In this document: positions 40,223 through 49,834 of the stretch, in pieces
Numbering within the stretch: the stretch's first letter is position 1
Layout: every line of letters begins with the position of its first letter
From: Planobispora rosea
GTDB taxonomy: Bacteria > Actinomycetota > Actinomycetes > Streptosporangiales > Streptosporangiaceae
Reading direction: 5' to 3'
Assembly (NCBI RefSeq): GCF_014648175.1
Contig: NZ_BMQP01000020.1
Coordinates: 1-64,000, forward strand
Length of the DNA stretch: 64,000 bases
Notes under the pieces: model-generated
Database searches by the model: none
The model's input: only the letters and a program-made list of their open reading frames with translations
Told to the model about the DNA's origin: nothing
Program-made: the position numbers and the translations under genes

Positions 40223-41914
40223 ATGCCCGCTGAGGAGACGCTCGCCAGGCCTCCGGTGAGTTCCCGTGCCGGCCGCTGGAGCGCCCAGGCCTGGTTCGCC
40301 CTCGTGCTCGCGACGATGGCCGTCCTGCTGTGCGTGTCCACCGTGGGCGGGGCCCTGGCGTTGCAGTACACCGCCGAGGTCTCCAACCGCCTGGTCGACC
40401 GCATCTCCCCGGCCCGCGTCGAGGGCAAGAACCTGGAGGCCGCGCTGCTGGACCAGGAGAGCGGCGTGCGGGGGTTCGTCCTCACCGGCAAGGAAGAGTT
40501 CCTGGAGCCGTACACCCTGGGCCGGGAGGCCGAGATCCAGGCGGCGGCCCGCATCCGGCAGCTCAACCCGGGACGGCGGCTGCGCGAGCTGGAGGAGCTG
40601 GAGCGGCTCGCCGCGGAGTGGCGGGCCCGGCACGCGGAACCGATGGTCGCGCTCACCCGGACCGACGGGCCGGAGCGGGTCACCCCGGCGCAGGCCCAGG
40701 AGAGCAAGGAGTCCTTCGACGCCGTCCGCCACGCGCTGGACGCCTACAACGACGCCTGGAGCCGGGCGCGGGACATGGCCCGCGCCGACCTCGGCGCCGC
40801 CCGGGCGACGCGGGACACGGTCTTCATGGCCATCGTCGGAGCCCTGCTGCTCGCCGTCGTGGCGATGGCGGTGCTGCTGCGGCTGGTGGTGTTCCGCCCG
40901 CTGGACCGGCTGTCGGCCGCCTCCCGCCGGGTCACCAGCGGGGACTTCTCCCACCATGTCGACACCGGCGGCCCGGCCGACCTCGCCGAGCTGGCCCGCG
41001 ACATGGAGGCGATGCGCGGACGGATCGTCGCCGAGCTGGAGGAGACCCGCCGGTCCCAGCGGCTGCTGGCCGAGCGGGCCGAGGAGCTGAAGCGCTCGAA
41101 CACCGAGCTGGAGCAGTTCGCCTACGTGGCCAGTCACGACCTGCAGGAGCCGCTGCGCAAGGTCGCCAGCTTCACCCAGATGCTGGAGCAGCGCTACGGC
41201 GACCAGCTCGACGACCGGGCCAAGCAGTACATCGCGTTCTCGGTGGACGGCGCCAAGCGCATGCAGGAGCTCATCAACGAGCTGCTCACCTTCTCCCGGG
41301 TGGGCCGGATCACCAGGGACCCCGTGACGTTCGGCCTCGGCGACGCGGTCGCGTCCGCCCGGCGGAACCTCTCGGCCGCGATCGAGGACGCCGATGCCGT
41401 GATCGAGGTCGGCGACCTGCCGGTGATCAGCGGTGACCGTTCCCAGTTCGTGATGCTCTGGCAGAACCTCATCGGCAACGCCGTGAAGTTCCGCCGTCCC
41501 GACCGCGCGCCGGTGATCAGGATCGAGGGGCGCCGCGAGGGCCCGGAGTGGCACATCTCCGTGGCCGACAACGGCATCGGCATCGACGCCCGGTTCGCCG
41601 AGAAGATCTTCATCATCTTCCAGCGGCTGCACACCCGGGACGCCTATCCGGGGACGGGGATCGGCCTGGCGATCTGCCGGAAGATCGTCGAATACCACCA
41701 CGGCAGGATCTGGCTCGACACCGGCTACACGGACGGGACCCGGTTCGTCATCGCCCTGCCCGCCCCGGACGATCCGACGGCCGACGGCGAGGAGCCCTCT
41801 TCGGTCTCCGGGGCCTCCGGGGCCTCTGAGATCTCCGGAAGCGCCGAAACCTCCCCGGCCTCCCCGGCCTCCCCGGCCTCCCCGAAGAACGGCGACGGCG
41901 TGTCCGCTTCGTGA
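40223..41914 (+). CDS. CHASE3-HAMP sensor histidine kinase
   Basis: The membrane kinase has 563 residues. TM1 lies at about 23-47. The extracytoplasmic CHASE3-type helical domain (ARVEGKNLEAALLDQESGVR, GFVLTGKEEFLEPY) runs to about 205. TM2 is about 212-232 (TVFMAIVGALLLAVVAMAVL), followed by HAMP, the phosphoacceptor FAYVASHDLQEPLRKVASF, then HATPase_c with LIGNAVKF, ADNGIGI and GTGIGLAICRKI. The H box is of the phytochrome-like class. A Ser/Pro/Ala repeat tail (TSPASPASPASP) ends it. ATG 40223 is chosen on its GGAG site. No response regulator is adjacent, so it is an orphan. Confidence 0.93.
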   Translation: MPAEETLARPPVSSRAGRWSAQAWFALVLATMAVLLCVSTVGGALALQYTAEVSNRLVDRISPARVEGKNLEAALLDQESGVRGFVLTGKEEFLEPYTLGREAEIQAAARIRQLNPGRRLRELEELERLAAEWRARHAEPMVALTRTDGPERVTPAQAQESKESFDAVRHALDAYNDAWSRARDMARADLGAARATRDTVFMAIVGALLLAVVAMAVLLRLVVFRPLDRLSAASRRVTSGDFSHHVDTGGPADLAELARDMEAMRGRIVAELEETRRSQRLLAERAEELKRSNTELEQFAYVASHDLQEPLRKVASFTQMLEQRYGDQLDDRAKQYIAFSVDGAKRMQELINELLTFSRVGRITRDPVTFGLGDAVASARRNLSAAIEDADAVIEVGDLPVISGDRSQFVMLWQNLIGNAVKFRRPDRAPVIRIEGRREGPEWHISVADNGIGIDARFAEKIFIIFQRLHTRDAYPGTGIGLAICRKIVEYHHGRIWLDTGYTDGTRFVIALPAPDDPTADGEEPSSVSGASGASEISGSAETSPASPASPASPKNGDGVSAS

Positions 41915-41971
41915 TGATCCGCCCTCCGTACCTGACATGAGATGACAGGTACGGGCGGCAGCATCGACTCC

Positions 41972-42334
41972 ATGACCACCACAGCGAAGTTCCTCGCCGT
42001 CACCCTCGACTGCGCCGAGCCCAAGCGGCTCGCCGAGTTCTACGCGGCCGTGTTCGGTTACGAGGTCCAGTACGCCGAGGACGAGTACGCCGGTATCGGC
42101 GACGGCACCATGAGTATCTACTTCCAGAAGAACACCGAGCGCAGGCCCGCCGCCTGGCCCGGCCCGGACAAACAGTTCCACCTGGACGTGCGCGTCCCGG
42201 ACGTGGAGCAGGCGGTCAAGGACTACCTGGAGCTCGGCGCGAGCAGGCCCGGCTTCCAGCCCGGCGGGGAGAACTGGACCGTGCTCGCCGACCCCGAGGG
42301 ACACCTGTTCTGCGTCTGCCCGGCCCGCGACTGA
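41972..42334 (+). CDS. VOC family protein
   Basis: This 120-residue glyoxalase-like protein starts MTTTAKFLAVTLDCAEPKRL. The central strand FHLDVRVPDVEQAVKDYLEL and the final VLADPEGHLFCVCPA are typical of single-domain VOC proteins (Glyoxalase_6 type). An upstream ATG at 41942 is in frame but lacks a ribosome-binding site. No partner is evident. Confidence 0.85.
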   Translation: MTTTAKFLAVTLDCAEPKRLAEFYAAVFGYEVQYAEDEYAGIGDGTMSIYFQKNTERRPAAWPGPDKQFHLDVRVPDVEQAVKDYLELGASRPGFQPGGENWTVLADPEGHLFCVCPARD

Positions 42335-42406
42335 GCCGGGACTCCATCGGCCGGGTGATGGAGACGGCCGGATCGCACCGCCCTGCTCCGGCCGTCTCAT
42401 CACAGG

Positions 42407-43309
42407 TCAGACCCGGTTTCTTTGCTCCTTCCCCTCGCTCAGGGCGAGCAGGGCGACGGCGGCGAGCAGGAGCGCGGCGCCGCCCGCGGTCCGCGGGCCG
42501 AGCCGCTCGCCGAACAGGAACACGCCGAGGACCGCCGCTCCCACCGGCTCCACCAGCGTGATCACCGAGGCGGTGGTGGCCCGCACCGCCGCGAGCCCGG
42601 TGAAGAACAACCCGTAGGCGAGAGCCGTCGGAACCGCGCCCAGGTAGGCGATGAGCACCCAGGACGCGAGGGGTTCGCCCGAGGGCAGCAGCCCGTGGGC
42701 CAGGGCGGCGGGGAGCAGGCAGACGGCGCCGGCCGCGAAGCCGCCCATCGCGACGATGTACGGCTCGGCGGGCCGGGCCCGGTTGAGCAGCGTCACGCCC
42801 GCGTAGGCGGCCGCCGAGAGCAACGCCCATCCGGCGCCGGCGGGGGAGAGGCTCCCCGGGCCGTCGCCGGAGACCAGCAGGGCCAGCCCGGTCAGGGCGG
42901 CGCCGGCGCACCCCAGCCCGGCCGCCCCCGGCCGCTCCCGCAGGAGCACGACGGACCCGGCGGCGACGAGGACGGGGGTCGCGCCGATGGTGACCACGGT
43001 GGCCGCGGCGAGGCCGGACTCGGCGATCGCCGCGAAGTAGGCCGCCTGGCAGACGGCCATCATCACACCCGTGACCACGGATCGCGCCGGGCCGGGCCGC
43101 GCTCCGGAACCGGACCGGCGTCCGTGGCCGAGCACCCGGGTGACCAGCAGGATCACGGCCGCCCCGACGGCGAACCGCCAGAACGAGACCGCGGCGGGCC
43201 CGATCCCGCCGGCCCGGTCGAGCAGCGCCCCGGCGGCACCACCGGTGCCCCAGGCGGTCGCCGCGAGGGAGACGTACAGCAGGCCCTGCCGTACGGAGAC
43301 ATGCGTCAT
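42407..43309 (-). CDS. EamA/DMT family transporter
   Basis: The 300-residue membrane protein has ten predicted helices in two EamA repeats (first repeat starting GLLYVSLAATAWGTGGAAGA, second ending TAGGAALLLAAVALLALSEG). Conserved EamA features include VEPVGAAVLGVFLFGERL. Such transporters export amino acids or other metabolites. ATG 43309 follows GGAGAG at proper spacing. A 5' leader with two stable hairpins precedes it (43329-43390). Confidence 0.9.
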   Translation of the reverse strand: MTHVSVRQGLLYVSLAATAWGTGGAAGALLDRAGGIGPAAVSFWRFAVGAAVILLVTRVLGHGRRSGSGARPGPARSVVTGVMMAVCQAAYFAAIAESGLAAATVVTIGATPVLVAAGSVVLLRERPGAAGLGCAGAALTGLALLVSGDGPGSLSPAGAGWALLSAAAYAGVTLLNRARPAEPYIVAMGGFAAGAVCLLPAALAHGLLPSGEPLASWVLIAYLGAVPTALAYGLFFTGLAAVRATTASVITLVEPVGAAVLGVFLFGERLGPRTAGGAALLLAAVALLALSEGKEQRNRV

Positions 43310-43328
43310 GGAGATCTCTCCGGAGGAA

Positions 43329-43390
43329 GTGGTCGTCAACGTCCGCACGTCTGCGGGCAGCGACCACCCACCGGGTCACCCCGACCCGGT
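43329..43390 (-). promoter_or_regulatory. Structured 5' leader of the EamA gene
   Basis: On the minus-strand transcript an 8-bp perfect hairpin (ACCGGGTC/GACCCGGT, 43370-43390) is followed by a second structure closed by GTGGTCG/CGACCAC (43329-43335 with 43361-43367). The second stem ends a few bases before the ribosome-binding site. It could modulate translation or attenuation. It does not match a riboswitch class I know. The rest of the gap to 43628 shows no gene. Confidence 0.35.
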
Positions 43391-43628
43391 CACACAGGAG
43401 AGATGCCGCCCGCTACCGGGCGGGCGGGGGAGAGATGACGGGAGCGATGAGGAACGTCGGCACGCGCCCACCGTAACGGGACGGCGGCCCCTGGCTCCAC
43501 CGCATATCCGGACACCCGGCCGGGCGGGCGACCACGGACGGCCGGGTTCGATCTCCTCCGGTCCGGGACTCTCGGCGGGTACGAGGACGCGCGGCACGAC
43601 CGGCCCGGTCATGAGAGCGGTACGGGCG

Positions 43629-43808
43629 CTACTCCTCGCCGGTCCGTCGCTGGACGACGGCCGTGTGCACGCCGTCCAGGAATCGCTCGATGGCCGCCTG
43701 GTCCGCGGGCCCGAACCGCCCCAGGACGGCGACGATCTCGTGGATGAGCGGGCCGAAGAAGTCCCATCCGAGCGCGACGGCGCTCTCGTCCACTTTCAGC
43801 AGGTCAGG
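43629..43808 (-). pseudogene. C-terminal remnant, MarR-like regulator
   Basis: An open stretch of about 60 codons ends at TAG 43629 and reads ALGWDFFGPLIHEIVAVLGR, then FGPADQAAIERFLDGVHTAV. This resembles the last two helices of a MarR-type regulator, but there is no DNA-binding domain. The region directly upstream is the truncated end of a response regulator in another frame. The family assignment is weak; the truncated state is clear. Confidence 0.45.
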
Positions 43809-44162
43809 CCGAGCTTCATCAGGACACGGGACAGGCGGGTCTTGACGGTCGCCTCACCCAGGTGGAGCCGGGCGGCGATCTGGGTGTTGGTCAGGCCCTG
43901 CGCCAGCAGCCTCAGCACGTCCGTCTCCCGGCCGGTGAGCGTGTCGAGCTCGGCCGCCCGTCCGGTGCCGCGGTCGGGGTCCGGCTGCCCGGCGAACGCG
44001 GAGATCACCCGCAGGGTGACGGCGGGATCGAGCAGCCCTCTCCCGGCGGCGACCGTCCGTACCGCCTCGACCAGTTGCTCCGGCGGGGCGGCCTTCAGCA
44101 GGAAACCGCTGACCCCCGCGCGGAGCGCGGCGGCGACGTGCGCGTCCTCTTCGTACCTCCAC
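43796..44162 (-). pseudogene. Response regulator remnant (late receiver plus LuxR HTH)
   Basis: The frame ending at TGA 43796 begins mid-receiver: YEEDAHVAAALRAGVSGFLL, then the conserved K of FLLKAAPPEQL. It continues through a LuxR HTH (LTGRETDVLRLLAQGLTNTQ, ATVKTRLSRVLMKLGL). The phosphorylated-Asp half of the receiver is missing, and the protein stops right after the recognition helix, short of the normal end. Upstream it is joined to a histidine kinase fragment, so an internal deletion fused the two genes. Confidence 0.8.
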
Positions 44163-44618
44163 GGTGAGCGCCTGACCGGTGGAGCCGATGGCGACCGCGG
44201 CCTGGGCGTTGGCCTCGCGCTCCGCGTCGAGGGCGGCGGCCAGCTCGGCCAGCTTGGCGGCCCGCTGACTGCTGCGCCGGGCCAGCAGTCCCATGAACCA
44301 GCCCGGCAGCAGGACCGACGGCGCGAAGAACAACTCCCACGACGAGGCTCCGACGAGCGCCGCACCGGTGAAGGACGCCGCCGCGACGCCCAGCGCCACG
44401 GCCGAACGGCGCGGGGGCTCCGCCAGCCCGACCAGGCGACCGCCCCGATCATGCCGATCATCGTCGCGCCGCTGACCCCCGGGGCGTCGAACGCGACCAT
44501 CCCCACCGGCAGGCAGGCGGCCGCGCTGACCGTACCGGCCAGCGAGTGCCGGGCCATGAGCATCAGGCAGGCCCCCATCACGACCCCGGAGACGCGGGTG
44601 GCCGTGGCGGCGGCTCCC
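44163..44618 (-). pseudogene. Histidine kinase N-terminal remnant, frameshifted
   Basis: Hydrophobic segments (AGTVSAAACLPVGMVAFDAP, then in another frame SAVALGVAAASFTGAALVGA) and the start of a coiled coil (KLAELAAALDAEREANAQAA) form the membrane part of a NarL-partner type kinase. A frameshift lies near 44435. The His box and ATPase domain are absent; the sequence passes directly into response regulator sequence near 44160. It is non-functional. Confidence 0.7.
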
Positions 44619-44775
44619 GACGGACGCGGCGGTGCGGGTCTCGGACGCCGTGGACGCGGCGTCGTTCATGCCGCTGTGGAGCGGTACGGAGCTGCTGGCC
44701 TTCCTCGGCCTGCTCGCCGTCTGCGTCGGGCTCGCCGGTGCGCGCACGCTCCGGCGTGAGCGCGCCGCCGGGTGA
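44604..44775 (+). pseudogene. C-terminal remnant of a membrane transporter
   Basis: On the plus strand, up to TGA 44775, the translation LPTDAAVRVSDAVDAASFMP, then LLAFLGLLAVCVGLAGARTL, looks like the last transmembrane helix and tail of an EmrB/QacA-type MFS efflux protein. Nothing upstream continues it; the DNA there belongs to the kinase remnant on the other strand. Low-to-moderate confidence in the family. Confidence 0.4.
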
Positions 44776-45013
44776 GCCGCCGGGCGGCGCCGCCGTCGAG
44801 CGCGTGCTCACGGCGGTGTCGCCGGCGGAGTGGGCAGTGGGAAATGCAGTGGGAAATGAGGTGCTGGTTCCGTCCTGTTACATCAGTATTCGGCCTGTTT
44901 TCTGACTGATCATGCTCGCGAACGCCATCGTCGACTCACGCGGCACCCTAAGCTGGAGAGATGACCCGAGTATCGCTTACCTCCCCGTGCGCGTCTTCCC
45001 TTGGTGGGTGGCG

Positions 45014-45880
45014 ATGACCTGGGTCGGCATCTCCATCGCCCTCGTCGGCGCGCTGGGATACGCCCTGGGCGCCGCGCTCCAGCAGCTGGAGGCGGTGACC
45101 GAGGGCGCCTCGCTCAAACTGATGAGACGCCCCCGCTGGTGGCTGGGCGGCGTCATCGGGTTCACCGGGGCCTGCCTGCACGCGGTGGCGCTGAGCTTCG
45201 CGCCGCTGGTCGCGGTGCAGCCGATCAGCGTGGCGACGCTGGTGTTCGCGGTGCCCCTGGCGGCCATGCTGCACGGCCGCAAGCCGCACCGGGCGGAGAT
45301 CATCGGTTCCGTCGCGGTGGCCGTCGGCCTGCTGGGGCTGCTCCTGCTGGTCCCCGTGCACTCGGTGAAGCCGCACATGACGGGCCAGGAGGCGTTCGGG
45401 TTCCTCGCCTGCGTGGGGCTGGTCGTGCTCCTGGCGCATCTGGCCGGGCGGAAGGCGACGGGGGCCTCCAAGGCCCTGCTGCTCTCGGTCGGCGCGGGTG
45501 CCACGACGGCCAGCGTGTCCACCTTCGTCCGGGTGGTCGGCGGCAACTTCGGCGGTGAGTGGGCCAATCTGCTCAACTGGTTCACCCTCGCCGTCCCCAT
45601 CCTGCTCATCTGCGCCACCGTGCTGCTGCAGAAGTCCTACGAGGTGGGATATTTCGGCATCGCCTACGCGGGAGTCCAGGTGTTCGACCCGATCACCTCG
45701 ATCCTCGCCGGTGTCCTCCTGCTCGACGAGGCCGTGCCCTCCGGCTGGTCCAACGTGCTCCCCGCGCTGCTGGCGGGGGCGCTCATGGTCTGGGGGACGA
45801 TGACCCTCGGGCGGCTCGCCCCCGACCACGGCGCCCGTACCCCGCTTCCGGCACCGGAACCCGTCCCGGTCACGCGGTAA
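45014..45880 (+). CDS. DMT-type membrane transporter
   Basis: This protein of about 288 residues has roughly nine or ten helices: MTWVGISIALVGALGYALGA, WLGGVIGFTGACLHAVALSF, then APLVAVQPISVATLVFAVPL and the closing VLPALLAGALMVWGTMTLG. The pattern matches the actinomycete DMT family that resembles EamA/NIPA-like permeases. The start is uncertain: ATG 45014 begins the first helix, but GTG 44987 or ATG 44912 are in frame. The 238 bases before it hold only the end of the transporter remnant and promoter sequence. Confidence 0.8.
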   Translation: MTWVGISIALVGALGYALGAALQQLEAVTEGASLKLMRRPRWWLGGVIGFTGACLHAVALSFAPLVAVQPISVATLVFAVPLAAMLHGRKPHRAEIIGSVAVAVGLLGLLLLVPVHSVKPHMTGQEAFGFLACVGLVVLLAHLAGRKATGASKALLLSVGAGATTASVSTFVRVVGGNFGGEWANLLNWFTLAVPILLICATVLLQKSYEVGYFGIAYAGVQVFDPITSILAGVLLLDEAVPSGWSNVLPALLAGALMVWGTMTLGRLAPDHGARTPLPAPEPVPVTR

Positions 45881-45979
45881 CGGGGCACACCGGCGTGCGG
45901 GCCGGGCCCGCCGCCGTGCGGGCGGCGGGATTCCGGACGGCCCGCTCCTGCCGGGGAGTCCGGGGGGCCCGGTGCTCCG

Positions 45980-47149
45980 TCACGCCGCGGGCGGGCGCCA
46001 GCCGAAGATGTCGTCGGCCGCGCCGGCCATCCTGCCGGGAGCCAGGCGGGAGGCCAGCGCCATCAGGGTGTCGCGCAGCCGTACGGCCAGCGGGTTGCGG
46101 ATCCCGGTGACGCGGTTGATCGAGGACGAACGGTTCACGATCTTCCAGGTCCGCTCCAGGCGGGCGGCGGTGTAGTCCGCCAGGCGGGCGGTGACGTCGC
46201 CGGCCGGCCCCGCGCCCGGGCCCGCGACGTGGGCGAGCACCACCGCGTCCTCGATCGCCTGGCAGGCGCCCTGGCCGAGGTTGGGCGTCATGGCGTGCGC
46301 CGCGTCGCCCAGCAGGGCCACCCGGCCGCGGTGCATCGCGGGCAGCGGGGCCGCCAGGTGGTAGACGTCGTTGCGCAGGACGTTCTCCGGCGAGGCCGCG
46401 GCGAGCAGGTCCGGGATCGGGGCGTGCCATCGGCCGAACAGGCGCCGCAGCTCCGCCAGCTGGTCGCCGCCCCCGCCGCCGGCCGGGACCGCGTCCGTGG
46501 CGTAGCAGTAGGTCACGCCCCCGGCCAGCGGCATGATCCCGAAGACCCGGCCCGCGCCCCAGCTCTCGGACGCCTGGCCCGGGACGCCTTCGGCGGGGAC
46601 GAGCACCCGCCAGCTCGTGATCCCCGAGTAGACGGGCCCCGGGTGGCCGGGGAACAGCGCCCTCCTGATGGGGGAGTGGATGCCGTCGGCGGCCACCACC
46701 AGATCGGCCCGCAGGTCGGACGCCGCGCCGTTCTCCAGGGCGTTCACCGTGCCGGTGCCGGGGTCCACGCCCGTCACGGTGGTGTTCAGCCGGACGGTGC
46801 CGGGCGCCAGGTGCGCGATGAGGACGTCGACCAGCTGCGCGCGGCGGAGCAGGACCACCGAGTCGCCGTACTGCGCGGAGACGGCCTCCGCACTGGTCCG
46901 CGCCAGCCAGCGGCCTCCGGCGCTCCGGACGCCGCCGTCGCCCTGGATGGCCGAGAGCTTGCGGATGTCGTCACCGGCCCCGATGGTGTCGAGAGCCCTC
47001 AGCGCGTTGACGGCGACGGCCAGCCCGGAGCCGACCGGCTCCAGGGACGGGGCCCGCTCCAGCACCGTCACCTCCCAGCCGCGCCGCTGGAGCGCCGCCG
47101 CCGCGGTGAGCCCGCCGATTCCCGCCCCGACCACCACTGCGTGTGCCAT
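45980..47149 (-). CDS. FAD-dependent monooxygenase (salicylate hydroxylase-like)
   Basis: The protein has 389 residues. The N-terminal Rossmann motif is VVVGAGIGGLTAAAALQRRG. The DG motif is VVAADGIHSPIRRALFPG, and the second FAD-binding GD motif is VALLGDAAHAMTPNLGQGAC. These are the hallmarks of group A aromatic hydroxylases that use NAD(P)H and O2. It is divergent from a TetR gene with three perfect operators in the 72-base gap, and probably acts in detoxification or tailoring of a ligand of that TetR. The AGGAGAGGG site supports the start. Confidence 0.92.
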   Translation of the reverse strand: MAHAVVVGAGIGGLTAAAALQRRGWEVTVLERAPSLEPVGSGLAVAVNALRALDTIGAGDDIRKLSAIQGDGGVRSAGGRWLARTSAEAVSAQYGDSVVLLRRAQLVDVLIAHLAPGTVRLNTTVTGVDPGTGTVNALENGAASDLRADLVVAADGIHSPIRRALFPGHPGPVYSGITSWRVLVPAEGVPGQASESWGAGRVFGIMPLAGGVTYCYATDAVPAGGGGGDQLAELRRLFGRWHAPIPDLLAAASPENVLRNDVYHLAAPLPAMHRGRVALLGDAAHAMTPNLGQGACQAIEDAVVLAHVAGPGAGPAGDVTARLADYTAARLERTWKIVNRSSSINRVTGIRNPLAVRLRDTLMALASRLAPGRMAGAADDIFGWRPPAA

Positions 47150-47161
47150 GACCCTCTCCTC

Positions 47162-47213
47162 ACTACGGATGTAGTGAAGGTTACTACTCCTGTAGTTAAA
47201 CTACAAATGTAGT
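47162..47213. promoter_or_regulatory. Three perfect operators ACTAC-N4-GTAGT
   Basis: Identical dyads stand at 47162-47175, 47183-47196 and 47200-47213, differing only in the central four bases. Centres are 21 and 17 bp apart, placing copies one and two on nearly one face of the helix. They fill the gap between the FAD monooxygenase and the TetR gene, with the third ending eight bases before the TetR start. TetR binding and autoregulation are inferred. Confidence 0.85.
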
Positions 47214-47221
47214 ATCGAGGG

Positions 47222-47812
47222 GTGAGGTCCCAACGTGCTGAGCTGGTCGCGGACACCGCCATCGCCCTGCTGGTCGAGCGGGGGATGCGCGGACTGACCC
47301 ACCGGGCGGTCGACGAGGCGGCGGGCCTGCCGCCCGGTTCGACCTCGAACCTGGCGCGCACCCGCTCGGCCCTGCTGGAGCTGACCCTCGCCCGGCTCAC
47401 CGAGCTGGAGGCGCGGCATTTCTCCTCCCTGCTGGAGGGCGGGACGGCCGGGGCGGGCGAGGCGATCGGGGAACGCGGGCTGGAGGCGCTCGCGGAGCTG
47501 ATGGCCCAGGCGCTGTGGGGGCAGCTCACCGTCGGCAGGCGCCGTACGATCGCCCGCTACGAGCTCGCCCTGGAGGCCACCCGCCGTCCCGAGCTGCGCG
47601 CGATCTACGACCGGGCGGGCGCGCGGTTCCGCGAGCCCGCCGTCGCCGTCCTCGCGGCCGCGGGCTCCGGCGATCCGGTACGGCACGGCCGCCAGCTGGT
47701 CGCCTTCGGGGAGGGGATCATGTTCGACGCCGTCGCCGGAGCCGGGGCCGAACCGGCCCTCGACGACCTCCGTCTCGGGCTGAGGGAACTGCTGCGGGGG
47801 ATGCTGCCGTAG
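47222..47812 (+). CDS. TetR/AcrR family regulator
   Basis: This 196-residue protein has an N-terminal HTH, AELVADTAIALLVERGMRGL followed by THRAVDEAAGLPPGSTSNLA. The recognition helix lacks the usual Tyr-His-Phe and reads STSNLARTRSALL, as in the YbiH-like/TetR_C_31 group. A helical ligand domain follows. It starts at GTG 47222. It is the evident repressor of the divergent FAD monooxygenase through the triple operator. Confidence 0.9.
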   Translation: MRSQRAELVADTAIALLVERGMRGLTHRAVDEAAGLPPGSTSNLARTRSALLELTLARLTELEARHFSSLLEGGTAGAGEAIGERGLEALAELMAQALWGQLTVGRRRTIARYELALEATRRPELRAIYDRAGARFREPAVAVLAAAGSGDPVRHGRQLVAFGEGIMFDAVAGAGAEPALDDLRLGLRELLRGMLP

Positions 47813-47825
47813 CCCGCGGGGCGGG

Positions 47826-48434
47826 TCAGACGGCCGCCGGAGAGGGTCCGGCGGCGAGGCGGGCGGCCAGCCGGGCACGGTGGGCGGGCCACTCCTCCTC
47901 CAGCATGCTGAAGTAGACCGTGTCCCGCCAGGTGCCGTCGGGACGGCGGCGGTGACGGCGCAGCGTGCCCTCGTGGGTGCAGCCGAGGCGGCGGATGGCG
48001 GCCTGCGAACGGGTGTTGAGATGGTCGGTCTTCAGCTGGACCCGGTTGAACCCGAGCCCGAAGGCGTGGTCGATCAGCAGGATCTTGCACTCGGTGTTCA
48101 CCGCGGTCCGCCAGACGGCCCTGCCGTACCAGGTCCAGCCGATCTCGACGCTCTCGTCGTAGCCGGGGACGTCGATGTAGGTCGTCCAGCCCACCGCCCG
48201 CCCGCTCTCCTTGGAGATCACCGCGAACGGGACGTACGCGGCATCCTCGATCACGGAGCGGGCGGTGGCCGTCAGCTCCTCCGCGGTCCTCGGCGCCGGG
48301 CCGCCCTGCCAGCGCCACACCTCCTCGTCGCCGCCCCCCGCCAGGAACAGATCGGGGATGTGGGCGAGGGTCAGCGGCTCCAGCCGTACGGTGCCGCCTT
48401 CGAGAGTGACGGGGGAGGGCATGTTCGCGGTCAT
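47826..48434 (-). CDS. GNAT-family acetyltransferase (RimJ/RimL-like)
   Basis: This protein of about 202 residues reads VRLEPLTLAHIPDLFLA, then SVEIGWTWYGRAVWRTAVNT. LLIDHAFGLGFNRVQLKTDH and NTRSQAAIRRLGCTHEGTLR are diagnostic of Acetyltransf_3. It would transfer acetyl from acetyl-CoA to a protein N-terminus or small amine. ATG 48434 is preferred; GTG 48440 and ATG 48422 are also in frame. It is convergent with the TetR gene, 14 bases apart. Confidence 0.9.
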   Translation of the reverse strand: MTANMPSPVTLEGGTVRLEPLTLAHIPDLFLAGGGDEEVWRWQGGPAPRTAEELTATARSVIEDAAYVPFAVISKESGRAVGWTTYIDVPGYDESVEIGWTWYGRAVWRTAVNTECKILLIDHAFGLGFNRVQLKTDHLNTRSQAAIRRLGCTHEGTLRRHRRRPDGTWRDTVYFSMLEEEWPAHRARLAARLAAGPSPAAV

Positions 48435-48574
48435 GCGCACGACCTTAGGAAGGGGGCGGATCCGCGAGTAGGTCCACTCGGGGCGTTTTCCCCGGTGCCA
48501 CCTGAGGGCCGCCGGACGGCGCCGGCCGCGTCCCGGCCGTCGTGCGGTGCGGAGGACGAGTGGTCGACAGTCAT

Positions 48575-48588
48575 ACCGTCCGGTCGGT
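48575..48588. promoter_or_regulatory. ACCGTC-CG-GTCGGT dyad before the acyl-CoA dehydrogenase operon
   Basis: The dyad differs by one base from perfect symmetry. It matches the ACCGAC-TG-GTCGGT site at 54479-54492 upstream of a TetR gene. It lies 32 bases before ATG 48620, in the expected promoter. This suggests control of the operon by the TetR at 53855-54448. Confidence 0.65.
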
Positions 48589-48619
48589 ACGCTCCGGTGT
48601 GAGACCGTGAGGAGGGCCC

Positions 48620-49830
<1,211 letters not shown>

Positions 49831-49834
<4 letters not shown>

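Noticed and set aside
43854..44747. A single 297-residue open frame through the remnant region read as an intact gene.
   Set aside because: Only its middle resembles a kinase membrane segment; both ends are out of frame with recognisable domains in neighbouring frames.
44961..45017. An 18-residue leader peptide ending in an ATGA overlap with the DMT transporter start.
   Set aside because: The GGAGAG lies too close to its ATG to be a convincing ribosome-binding site, and the peptide has no notable composition.
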